A DNA stretch of 5,032 bases, taken from Candidatus Njordarchaeota archaeon. Lineage in GTDB: Archaea; Asgardarchaeota; Njordarchaeia; Njordarchaeales; Njordarchaeaceae. Made by a program: the position numbers and the translations under genes. This document shows positions 1 to 4,941 of this stretch, one piece after another. The notes beneath the pieces are model-generated. The model was given only the letters and a program-made list of their open reading frames with translations. It ran no database searches and was not told the DNA's origin. The stretch lies in NCBI GenBank assembly GCA_029856615.1, contig JAHKLF010000128.1, forward strand, positions 1 to 5,032, given 5' to 3'. Numbering within the stretch: position 1 is the stretch's first letter; each line of letters begins with the position of its first letter.

Positions 1-51
1 AAAATAAGATCAGCCTTTGAGGCGCCGGATGGCTACCCTCCATCAATGTAG
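1..51 (+). CDS. C-terminal tail of an unidentified gene, cut by the left edge
   Basis: The first forward frame is open from base 1 and ends at a TAG stop (49-51), reading KIRSAFEAPDGYPPSM. The other two forward frames close within the first 20 bases. The composition (Gly-Tyr-Pro-Pro, mixed charge) looks protein-like, but sixteen residues are too few to assign a family. A possible short hairpin and T-run follow at 93-118, as expected for a gene end. A minus-strand frame is also open across the same bases (starting near a TTG-ATG around 37-42), so a divergent gene leaving the window is the alternative. Confidence is low. Confidence 0.3.
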   Translation, partial: KIRSAFEAPDGYPPSM

Positions 52-92
52 CTAGAAATTGCCAAGAAATAAGTAAGCAGTTGGTGTGTATG

Positions 93-118
93 GTCGCAAA
101 ACGACACTAAAGCTTTTT
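93..118 (+). terminator. Possible terminator between convergent genes
   Basis: A small inverted repeat, GTCG (93-96) and CGAC (102-105) around a CAAAA loop, is followed by a T5 run at 114-118. It lies between the forward gene tail ending at 51 and the minus-strand MazG-like gene ending at 126. The stem has only four pairs, so the T-run is the more believable part; archaeal RNA polymerase can terminate on U-tracts alone. Confidence 0.25.
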
Positions 119-125
119 AAATTAC

Positions 126-538
126 TTACATTAAACTATCTTTATACTTCCGGAACCTTTCTTTGTTTTTCTCCATTTTCCTAAAATATTCTTCACCTAA
201 ATTCATTCTAAATAACTGTGATGCACCTTTAATAACATAAATGAAAATATCAACCAGCTCTTCCCTCAGCTTTTCTAACATTTCAGCTGGAATCTCGCCA
301 CTTGATTTGTAATTCCTAACAACTTTTTTATTAAGTTACAGAATTCTCCAACCTCTCCAGCTAGAGCTATTCCTAGATATTGTAAGTGTGCTATGAAATC
401 TGAATTACTCTTTATACTCCAGAACCAACCATGATCACTATCAAAATCAGCCTGATACTTATAAATTTCTTTTAAGCAATAATCTCTTTGCATAGCTTTA
501 ATAAATTCTTCAAAAGACAAGTGATTCGCCTTAAACAC
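126..538 (-). pseudogene. MazG-like nucleotide pyrophosphohydrolase, frame broken in an A6 run
   Basis: MazG-like enzymes hydrolyse (d)NTPs to the monophosphate and pyrophosphate, using a four-helix fold whose EXXE and EXXD motifs bind Mg2+. The gene starts at a GTG (536-538), with the nearest upstream in-frame stop at 560-562. Residues 52-72 carry LQYLGIALAGEVGEF, giving the EXXE motif at Glu62-Glu65. The uninterrupted frame then runs to a stop at 275 after 87 residues and loses the second motif. Adding one A to the A6 run at 324-329 joins it to a second open frame that ends at the TAA at 126-128. That frame contains REELVDIFIYV, the EXXD motif at Glu94-Asp97, and a basic tail with KMEKNKERF. 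The repaired protein has 137 residues, normal for single-domain MazG-like proteins. The run reads ATA AAA AAG in frame, a -1 slippery heptamer (A AAA AAG). It may be a pseudogene, a recoded gene or a gene with a sequencing error. The family call is strong; its functional state is open. Confidence 0.8.
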
Positions 539-667
539 ATTAAAAAATTTAGGATATAATCAATCTATGCATATTTTTGGTTATTTTCTTTAAGAGAATT
601 ATCCCACAGATGATTAATTATCAATGCTTATCGTCCTTCCCCATATTTGCTAGATTTTAAATGTTAA
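539..667. other. AT-rich intergenic stretch, no gene seen
   Basis: No frame gives a convincing protein here. The stretch should hold the promoter of the minus-strand MazG-like gene. An AAAAATATGC-like element on the minus strand (about 566-575) is a possible TATA box about 30-35 bases before its GTG start, but it is not distinctive. A forward frame is open over 553-660, with a late ATG at 610, but its translation has no recognisable features. Confidence 0.35.
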
Positions 668-892
668 ATTTCTTGGAAACTATATAATGAACATTCCATA
701 TCCAATAAAAGAAATTCAACAGCGCATTACGGAGATACGATATTAGCTCATTTAATTAATGCGGTAACTCAACGCATATGCTACTTATAAGAGAGACAAA
801 AATTGTAGATAAGGAGGGATTTGTCTACAAGATAAGCGGGGGAGGCGTCTGATAAGCTTATTGGCGCTTCTCTTGATGATTTATTTTTCTAG
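668..892 (+). pseudogene. Possible multiply frameshifted remnant of a small gene
   Basis: Several protein-like pieces follow one another in different frames on the forward strand. An ATG at 687 opens MNIPYPIKEIQQRITEIRY. An overlapping frame reads AHYGDTILAHLINAVTQR (722-775). A third frame starts at an ATG at 778 with MLLIRETKIVDKEGFVYK and stops at 850-852. A fourth frame, reached by dropping one G from the G5 run at 838-842, continues with SDKLIGASLDDLFF to a TAG at 890-892. The last two pieces join naturally into a protein of about 38 residues ending in LDDLFF. No family is recognised. Chance open frames in AT-rich DNA rarely have such mixed composition, but the pieces are short, so the decayed-gene reading is tentative. 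Confidence 0.35.
803..830 (+). other. Inverted repeat with a GGAGGG loop
   Basis: TTGTAGA (803-809) pairs with TCTACAA (824-830). As RNA the stem extends inward through U-G and A-U pairs to about 11 base pairs, closing a purine-rich loop that holds part of AAGGAGGG (811-818). It lies inside the protein-like reading MLLIRETKIVDKEG, so it may be a by-product of coding sequence. No open frame of useful length follows the Shine-Dalgarno-like loop. Confidence 0.25.
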
Positions 893-942
893 CCCGTTAT
901 GGGTTAATAATTATAGTATTTTTCGAGATTTATAGTAGAAAT

Positions 943-952
943 TTTATATATA
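943..952 (+). promoter_or_regulatory. TATA box of the AbrB/PIN toxin-antitoxin operon
   Basis: The sequence TTTATATATA fits an archaeal TATA box, with purine-rich GTAGAAA just upstream (935-941) where a BRE would lie. Transcription would start about 25 bases downstream, near 970-976. That leaves a short leader carrying the GGTGAT ribosome binding site at 984-989. No clear inverted-repeat operator was seen around it, although such operons are usually repressed by their own antitoxin. Confidence 0.55.
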
Positions 953-983
953 GTAAAATCATGTGATACTAATAGAAATTAAT

Positions 984-989
984 GGTGAT
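984..989 (+). promoter_or_regulatory. Ribosome binding site that decides the antitoxin start
   Basis: GGTGAT matches the archaeal 16S rRNA tail (complement of ATCACC) and sits four bases before the ATG at 994. The in-frame ATG at 982 overlaps this site and has no comparable site of its own. The second ATG is therefore the preferred start. Confidence 0.6.
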
Positions 990-993
990 AGTA

Positions 994-1224
994 ATGGCGA
1001 TAATTAAAGTGACTAGAAACCGTCAAATAACAATTCCAAGTAAAATGGCGAAGAAACTTGGAATAAAAGAGGGAGACTATGTTAAAGTAATTTTAAAGGG
1101 TAATGAGCTTATTATCCAGAAAATTAAGACGCTAGATGAATTAGCGGGGAGTTGGAAGCACGTGGATATTGAGAAATTAACTAAAGTTATCGGAGAGAGG
1201 TGGAAACACTGGAATTCTGCCTAG
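994..1224 (+). CDS. vapB: AbrB/MazE-type antitoxin of a VapBC pair
   Basis: This small DNA-binding antitoxin would neutralise the PIN toxin encoded just downstream and repress its own promoter. From the preferred ATG at 994 it has 76 residues; the ATG at 982 would add MVIV. Residues 1-45 form the swapped-hairpin AbrB domain, with the hallmark KVTRNRQITIPSKMAKKLGI followed by EGDYVKVIL and a second strand, NELIIQKIK. The C-terminal part, LAGSWKHVDIEKLTKVIGERW, is the usual toxin-binding tail in archaeal VapB proteins. Its last 25 bases overlap the start of the toxin gene, implying translational coupling. A TATA box lies at 943-952 and a GGTGAT ribosome binding site at 984-989. The family call is secure; the gene symbol rests on pairing with a PIN toxin. 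Confidence 0.88.
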   Translation: MAIIKVTRNRQITIPSKMAKKLGIKEGDYVKVILKGNELIIQKIKTLDELAGSWKHVDIEKLTKVIGERWKHWNSA

Positions 1225-1643
1225 ATACAAACGTAGTCATTGAGTTTTTAAAAGATAGAAATTCTGCGGCAAGCAAATTTATTAATAAATCAAAAAATAA
1301 AGCTCGACTTTTTGTTACATCCATTACGGTGTATGAATTATTCTACGGACCAAAATATAGCGGATACGAAAAGGAATTAGATGACGTGAAATCATTTCTG
1401 TTATGGGTAACTGTATTGCCTTTTGATGCTGAATCCGCTAAAATCGCCGCGGAAATCGACGTGACGTTGCATAAAAAAGGAAAACCAATAGGATTAAGAG
1501 ACGTATTCATAGCCGCTATATGTTGGAAAAATAAGATCCCGATTATTACTAGGAATATAACTCACTTCAATTTAATCGCAAAGGAAACAGAATATAAATT
1601 GAAAATATTAACGCCAGAGAAAGCAATGCAAGAGATATTATGA
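1200..1643 (+). CDS. vapC: PIN-domain ribonuclease toxin (VapC)
   Basis: VapC toxins are Mg2+-dependent endoribonucleases that cut specific RNAs, often tRNA or rRNA, when freed from their antitoxin. The 147-residue protein is one complete PIN domain. It has LDTNVVIEFL with Asp9 at the N-terminus, TSITVYELFYG with Glu46, GLRDVFIAA with Asp101, and IITRNITHF near the end, where Asn119 occupies the usual fourth position (Asp or Asn in the family). These residues form the expected acidic pocket, so the enzyme should be active. The start is a GTG at 1200 inside the antitoxin gene, with GGAG at 1192-1195 four bases upstream. The 25-base overlap and shared promoter make a standard bicistronic toxin-antitoxin operon. 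It is the only gene pair in the left half that appears wholly intact. Confidence 0.9.
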   Translation: METLEFCLDTNVVIEFLKDRNSAASKFINKSKNKARLFVTSITVYELFYGPKYSGYEKELDDVKSFLLWVTVLPFDAESAKIAAEIDVTLHKKGKPIGLRDVFIAAICWKNKIPIITRNITHFNLIAKETEYKLKILTPEKAMQEIL

Positions 1644-1653
1644 TCTTGCAATT

Positions 1654-1676
1654 GATTATTAACCGCTGGAATAATC
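1654..1676 (+). terminator. AT-rich hairpin just after the toxin gene, possible terminator
   Basis: GATTATT (1654-1660) and AATAATC (1670-1676) are perfect complements around a nine-base loop, ten bases past the vapC stop. A short T-rich stretch (ATCTTTCTC) follows at about 1687-1695. It could stabilise or end the vapBC transcript. Without a strong T-run directly after the stem, the terminator role is uncertain. Confidence 0.3.
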
Positions 1677-1708
1677 TTATGATAAAATCTTTCTCACCAT
1701 TCACAATG

Positions 1709-1716
1709 TTTATACT
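1709..1716 (+). promoter_or_regulatory. TATA-like box upstream of the ribbon-helix-helix antitoxin
   Basis: TTTATACT lies about 80 bases before the ATG at 1789. Initiation about 25 bases downstream would fall near 1738-1742, inside the cluster of TGATCA palindromes. That is the expected layout for a self-repressed archaeal promoter. The element is one of several AT-rich options here. Confidence 0.35.
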
Positions 1717-1721
1717 ATACA

Positions 1722-1766
1722 TGATCACATTATTGAATTGATCAAATCTTTTTTACAGTGATCACT
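1722..1766. promoter_or_regulatory. Three spaced TGATCA palindromes, candidate operator
   Basis: TGATCA occurs at 1722-1727, 1739-1744 (within TTGATCAA) and 1759-1764 (within the ten-base palindrome AGTGATCACT, 1757-1766). The start-to-start spacings are 17 and 20 bases. The cluster sits between the TATA-like box and the start of the ribbon-helix-helix antitoxin. Such antitoxins bind short palindromes at their own promoters, so autoregulation is the natural inference. No binding consensus for this particular protein is known to me. Confidence 0.4.
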
Positions 1767-1788
1767 AAAATTTGATGAAGAGAATTCT

Positions 1789-1953
1789 ATGGGAAAGTAT
1801 ACAACAATAACCGTGAGAAAGAAAGTGGTGACCGAGTTGGACACAATTAGAAAAGAATTAAAAACTAAGAGTCTGAACGATACGATAGTGGAGCTAATTA
1901 GATTTTATAGAAGAATTAAAGTCAAAAAATTCGTAGAAGAGGTTAAAAAATAA
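1789..1953 (+). CDS. Ribbon-helix-helix antitoxin, DNA-binding half
   Basis: The uninterrupted frame encodes 54 residues that make a complete ribbon-helix-helix DNA-binding module: a strand (KYTTITVRK, about residues 3-11), a first helix (VVTELDTIRKELK) and a second helix starting at KSLNDTIVELIRFYRRIK. This pattern is typical of archaeal VapB-like antitoxins, which dimerise through the strand and bind operator DNA. The frame ends at TAA (1951-1953) directly after a run of six As. The expected C-terminal toxin-binding region is found in another frame immediately after it (1950-2054). The short product could still act as a repressor but would lack its toxin-binding arm. A weak GAAGAG ribosome binding site precedes the ATG. 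No toxin gene follows. Confidence 0.75.
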   Translation: MGKYTTITVRKKVVTELDTIRKELKTKSLNDTIVELIRFYRRIKVKKFVEEVKK

Positions 1954-2054
1954 GAGAGATAGATCTAGATGATGTTAAAGAAGAAATAATGAAATTGAGA
2001 CGCTTGAAGTGGGCAAAATTGGTGATCAATTCTGGGTACTCGCTTAGTTGCTGA
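1950..2054 (+). pseudogene. Frame-shifted C-terminal half of the ribbon-helix-helix antitoxin
   Basis: Starting one base back from the TAA stop, this frame reads IREIDLDDVKEEIMKLRRLKW and then AKLVINSGYSLSC before a TGA at 2052-2054. It has no start codon in the right place. Its acidic-then-basic helical character continues KKFVEEVKK smoothly, so it is the missing C-terminal arm. One extra A in the run at 1945-1950 would join the halves into an 88-residue protein, a usual size for this class. The last dozen residues look less typical and may be degraded. The gene then runs, after about 20 bases, into the convergent radical SAM gene, leaving no room for a toxin. Confidence 0.65.
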
Positions 2055-2074
2055 AGAGCCCCAGGAAATCGGAA

Positions 2075-3460
2075 TTATCTTTGCCAAATTCTTCGAATCA
2101 CGGATTTTAGAGTTCCCGTGATTGCCCGTAGCGCTAGGAATCCCTTTCGCTTTACGATGTCGTTTATAAGGTATTTTAATCTGAGATAAAAAGCAACATA
2201 AGCTTTAATTAGGAACCTTTTTATCTGCTTTGGACTTAAGTAAAAGCTTCTCATAACTACATCCACGGCAGTGTACTTCCTCCAGTTTCTTGTTAACAAT
2301 AAATTGTGTTTTAAAGCGTAGCTCCATAGATATGTACCAGGGAACGGCGTGGCGATAGTATACTGAGCATAATCCAGGTTAAGCTTCCTGGAAAAGTCTA
2401 TAGTCTTATTAATATCTTGTTCAGTTTCTATGGGAAAACCTATAACAAAAGACCCTAATGTATTAAATCCTATTTTCTTAGCCGTTTTTACGGCATCTCT
2501 TGACTGCTTAAGAGTAATCATTTTTCGTATAAAATTAAGAATCTTTTGAGTTCCAGATTCTATACCAAAGTATAGAGTATGAGCTCCAGCCTTTCTCATT
2601 AATATGCCAGTCTCATAATCAAATGTGTTTACTCGCGAAGATGCACTCCAAGAGATATCCAAGTCCTCCTCTATTATCTTTTTGGAAATCTCTCTAGCCC
2701 TCCTAGGATTCAGTGTAAATGTATCATCCAAGAATTCTATTTCTCTTATATTATATTCATATCGAAGGATTCTTAGTTCTTCTAAGACTCTCTCGGGACT
2801 ATGTGCTCTGAATATTTTTCCAAATAAGGCTGAGGATGCACAAAATATGCAGTTATAGGGGCACCCTCTAGACGTAATTATTGTTCCAAATCTAATGCCA
2901 TTTATTGTATACCTATCCATTGGAAGTAAATCGTAAGCTGGGATAGGTATCTCATCGATATTCTTTATAAAAGGTCTTGGAGGATTAGATTTTATAATAT
3001 CTCCACTTCTATAGGTTATCCCTCTGATATCTTCATATCCTCCTCCAGCCTCCATTGCTCGTAGTAATTCAGCAAATGTCTCTTCACCTTCTCCCCGCAC
3101 TATGACATCAATAGATGGGCACTCCGTAAGTGTTTGCACTGACGTAAATGAGACATGAGGGCCCCCCATTACCACAATGATATTTGGATTTATTTTCTTG
3201 GCAAGCTCAGCCACTCTATACGCATCTGGTATCGCAGGTGTGGTAGCAGTGATTCCTACTACATCTGGATCGTACTGTTTAATTCTCATTCCTAATTCTA
3301 ATAAGGATAAATCCTCCGCTGGGCAATCGATTATTCTGACATCAAAGCCTTCGTTTCGAATAGTAGAAGCTAGGTAAGCAAGGCCTAGTGGCGGACTTGA
3401 TATGTTTAGTACTGATTTCAAAGCATATGATGTAGGTGGATGAATTAATAAAACCCTCAT
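2075..3460 (-). CDS. B12-binding radical SAM enzyme
   Basis: Enzymes of this class use a [4Fe-4S] cluster, S-adenosylmethionine and usually a cobalamin cofactor to modify unactivated carbons by methylation, ring formation or coupling. Residues 1-135 form a B12-binding Rossmann domain, with VLLIHPPTSY, a PPLGLAYLAS helix, VVGITATTP, VMGGPHVSF and a closing RGEGEETF. The His-ligand DxHxxG motif is absent, as is common in this class. The radical SAM barrel follows, with the cluster-binding CxxxCxxC at Cys200, Cys204 and Cys207 (ITSRGCPYNCIFC), FLDDTF, GIESGT (residues 299-304) and FVIGFPIET (338-345). A basic C-terminal extension of about 50 residues ends the 461-residue protein and could contact membranes or a partner. 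The ATG at 3458-3460 lacks a clear ribosome binding site. Upstream lies a T-tract terminator for the PAP2-like gene, so this gene probably has its own promoter. The broad class is secure; the substrate is unknown. Archaeal lipid enzymes such as GDGT ring synthases belong to this class, as do many methyltransferases and BchE-like enzymes. Confidence 0.88.
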   Translation of the reverse strand: MRVLLIHPPTSYALKSVLNISSPPLGLAYLASTIRNEGFDVRIIDCPAEDLSLLELGMRIKQYDPDVVGITATTPAIPDAYRVAELAKKINPNIIVVMGGPHVSFTSVQTLTECPSIDVIVRGEGEETFAELLRAMEAGGGYEDIRGITYRSGDIIKSNPPRPFIKNIDEIPIPAYDLLPMDRYTINGIRFGTIITSRGCPYNCIFCASSALFGKIFRAHSPERVLEELRILRYEYNIREIEFLDDTFTLNPRRAREISKKIIEEDLDISWSASSRVNTFDYETGILMRKAGAHTLYFGIESGTQKILNFIRKMITLKQSRDAVKTAKKIGFNTLGSFVIGFPIETEQDINKTIDFSRKLNLDYAQYTIATPFPGTYLWSYALKHNLLLTRNWRKYTAVDVVMRSFYLSPKQIKRFLIKAYVAFYLRLKYLINDIVKRKGFLALRAITGTLKSVIRRIWQR

Positions 3461-3543
3461 TGGGGGTCGCTTAGTGTGTTCTTCTAAAATAGAGTATCTA
3501 AGGAAATTCGTTTTTTAAGCATTATGAGGGAATAAATCTCATC

Positions 3544-3550
3544 AAAAAAA
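3544..3550 (-). terminator. T7 tract ending the PAP2-like transcript
   Basis: On the minus strand a run of seven Ts lies 26 bases past the stop codon of the PAP2-like gene, preceded by shorter T-runs. No hairpin is evident, matching the archaeal mode of intrinsic termination on U-tracts. It would separate the kinase/PAP2 transcript from the radical SAM gene about 80 bases further on. Confidence 0.45.
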
Positions 3551-3575
3551 CCTCATTGTTGAAACTAAAATCTCA

Positions 3576-4163
3576 TTAGAAAAACACGACAAAAGTCAAA
3601 TATAGTGCTAATATACTGGATATCGCGCCTATAATGAATCCTTGGATCAACTGATTTAGTGTATGTATGCCGAGCTTAATCCTACTCCACCCTATTACTG
3701 GAGTTATAATCAATAATCCTAGGAAAATGATGTTTACTGATAGTGCTAATAGAAGAAATGGAGCAACATACCCGCCCACGTGGACACTAGGTTTAGATTT
3801 GATATTTCCAATCACTAAGAGAATTGAAAAGATGGCATAAGTCATATGAAGAGCTATAAGGAAAATATATTCTTCCGCTGATAGCATGCTAAAATAAATT
3901 GCCCCAGAAATATAACTAATGAGGCCAATTATAATAAAAGGAATCCTCTTTCTTCCAGATAACCTACTAGGGCTTCTATTAGTAGTAAGCCAGTATAGAA
4001 ATACTGGTATCCATGGCATGATGTAAAGGAATATTATTACCCCAAGTATTGAAAAAATCGTAGCCTTAGCCGGATTCAATGCAAAGTAAATAATGAGAGA
4101 ATAACCGCACGTCATTGGCGCATTAAAAATCATTGAAATAGTTTCAGAGAATTTTGAACTCAA
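3576..4163 (-). CDS. PAP2-like integral membrane phosphatase homologue
   Basis: PAP2 enzymes remove phosphate or pyrophosphate from lipid phosphates such as isoprenyl diphosphates at the membrane. The 195-residue protein has about six hydrophobic segments. Two motif-like regions are visible. KPSVHVGG (residues 124-131) corresponds to the PSGH motif with His128. GWSRIKLGIHTLNQ (158-171) corresponds to SRx5Hx3D, with Ser160, Arg161 and the nucleophile-position His167, but Gln171 replaces the aspartate. The first motif (Kx6RP) is degenerate at RKRIPF (71-76). Active, altered or non-catalytic function are all possible. The start is a TTG at 4161-4163, chosen because AAGGAGGTGG lies four bases upstream. 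The gene follows the kinase-like gene by 43 bases on the same strand and is probably co-transcribed with it, although a T6 run lies in the gap. The family call is fairly firm; the substrate is unknown. Confidence 0.72.
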   Translation of the reverse strand: MSSKFSETISMIFNAPMTCGYSLIIYFALNPAKATIFSILGVIIFLYIMPWIPVFLYWLTTNRSPSRLSGRKRIPFIIIGLISYISGAIYFSMLSAEEYIFLIALHMTYAIFSILLVIGNIKSKPSVHVGGYVAPFLLLALSVNIIFLGLLIITPVIGWSRIKLGIHTLNQLIQGFIIGAISSILALYLTFVVFF

Positions 4164-4167
4164 GAAG

Positions 4168-4177
4168 CCACCTCCTT
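4168..4177 (-). promoter_or_regulatory. Strong ribosome binding site setting a TTG start
   Basis: The minus strand reads AAGGAGGTGG, nearly the full complement of the archaeal 16S rRNA 3' end, four bases before TTG (4161-4163). It makes TTG the clear start of the PAP2-like gene despite the rare codon. It is the strongest such site in the window. Confidence 0.7.
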
Positions 4178-4206
4178 AATGAAAGCTTATGATTAAAAAA
4201 TAAAGA

Positions 4207-4941
4207 TTATAGAGCAAAAAGGAGATAGATCATTGTGGCAATTGGAATCAAAATATTATCAATATCCGCTGGTGAAATAGCTTCAACAATCGTACCTATT
4301 AAACAAGCTATAAGTATAGATAAAATTAGAGACTCTATAGATTGAGGCATCCCGATTGGTTGTACTACAAAGACCAAAATTAGGGAACCCAAGAAACCAA
4401 ATAAGAACATCCCTAAAGAGCCCTCAATTGTTTTCTCTCTACCGAGAAGCTTATATTTTCTTCTACCGTAATACTTGCCGATTAAAGGTGCTAAGCCGTC
4501 CCCCCATCCTAAAATCGCCATTGTAACTACCGCTGCGTAATTCATAAAGAAGAAAACTCCCAACACTTCCATTACTAAGGTAAAGAACAGCGGCCCTCTA
4601 AGTAACTCTTTAGGATCCCCGCTTCTAGTCATTGTTTTTACTGCGTAATCTTCGGAACTCGCAGTCAAACCTTTCACAATGAAAAGAATTGTCCACAAAA
4701 CAGCTACGGCTATATTAAGAACGTATGACAAGTCTTTTGCGCAAAATAGTGGCCAGAAAATAACCCAGGATCCCGCAGCAACATGGACAATTTTTCTTGA
4801 TACATCCTGCGGAAAACCTTTAGTGACTAGAAAATCCATGAACTTTATTATTGACATTATGTATACGAACACTATGAAGGTTGTAAACATATTCCATAAT
4901 ATGGGAGGCAATCCAAATAGAGGCTCCATATATACCACCAT
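4207..4941 (-). CDS. CTP-dependent polyprenol/phytol kinase-like membrane protein
   Basis: Members of the phytol kinase/dolichol kinase (VTE5-VTE6-SEC59) family phosphorylate long isoprenoid alcohols or their monophosphates, generally with CTP, in the membrane. The 244-residue protein has about seven hydrophobic segments and the family motifs in order: RKIVHV (49-54), TRSGDPKELLRGPLFF (105-120), GWGDGLAPLIGKYYG (145-159), REKTIEGSLGMF (168-179) and VEAISPADIDNILIPI (219-234). Asp148 in GDG and the Lys170-Gly174 segment are likely in the nucleotide-binding site. RSGDPKELLRGP most resembles the phytol/phytyl-phosphate kinase branch. The ATG at 4939-4941 overlaps the upstream stop by one base (TAATG). 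An in-frame ATG at 4927-4929 has GGTGG five bases upstream and would give 240 residues, so either start is possible. In archaea a geranylgeraniol or polyprenol kinase role is plausible; the exact substrate cannot be read from sequence. Confidence 0.8.
   Translation of the reverse strand: MVVYMEPLFGLPPILWNMFTTFIVFVYIMSIIKFMDFLVTKGFPQDVSRKIVHVAAGSWVIFWPLFCAKDLSYVLNIAVAVLWTILFIVKGLTASSEDYAVKTMTRSGDPKELLRGPLFFTLVMEVLGVFFFMNYAAVVTMAILGWGDGLAPLIGKYYGRRKYKLLGREKTIEGSLGMFLFGFLGSLILVFVVQPIGMPQSIESLILSILIACLIGTIVEAISPADIDNILIPIATMIYLLFAL

Noticed and set aside
723..763. CGCATTA and TAATGCG inverted repeat
   Set aside because: Seven bases with a 27-base gap, no extension and no context; probably chance.
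803..830. Hairpin with a Shine-Dalgarno-like loop as a riboswitch or RNA thermometer
   Set aside because: No open frame of useful length begins after the GGAGGG loop, and the same bases read as protein-like sequence, so a regulatory RNA is not supported.
852..861. Palindrome ATAAGCTTAT as an operator
   Set aside because: It is single, has no nearby promoter, and lies within a likely decayed coding stretch.
831..885. C/D-box small RNA suggested by CTGA (849-852) and TTGATGAT (873-880)
   Set aside because: The box order and spacing do not fit a C-D'-C'-D arrangement, and the boxes are short enough to occur by chance.
2625..2858. Forward open frame antisense to the radical SAM gene
   Set aside because: It is the complement of the radical SAM barrel region, and its translation has no family features.
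3177..3377. Forward open frame antisense to the B12-binding domain
   Set aside because: Shadow of the conserved B12 domain on the other strand.
3535..3577. Repeated AATCTCAT and CTCATT words between the PAP2-like and radical SAM genes
   Set aside because: Copies are only six to eight bases in AT-rich DNA, irregularly spaced, and one overlaps a stop codon; not a convincing repeat array.
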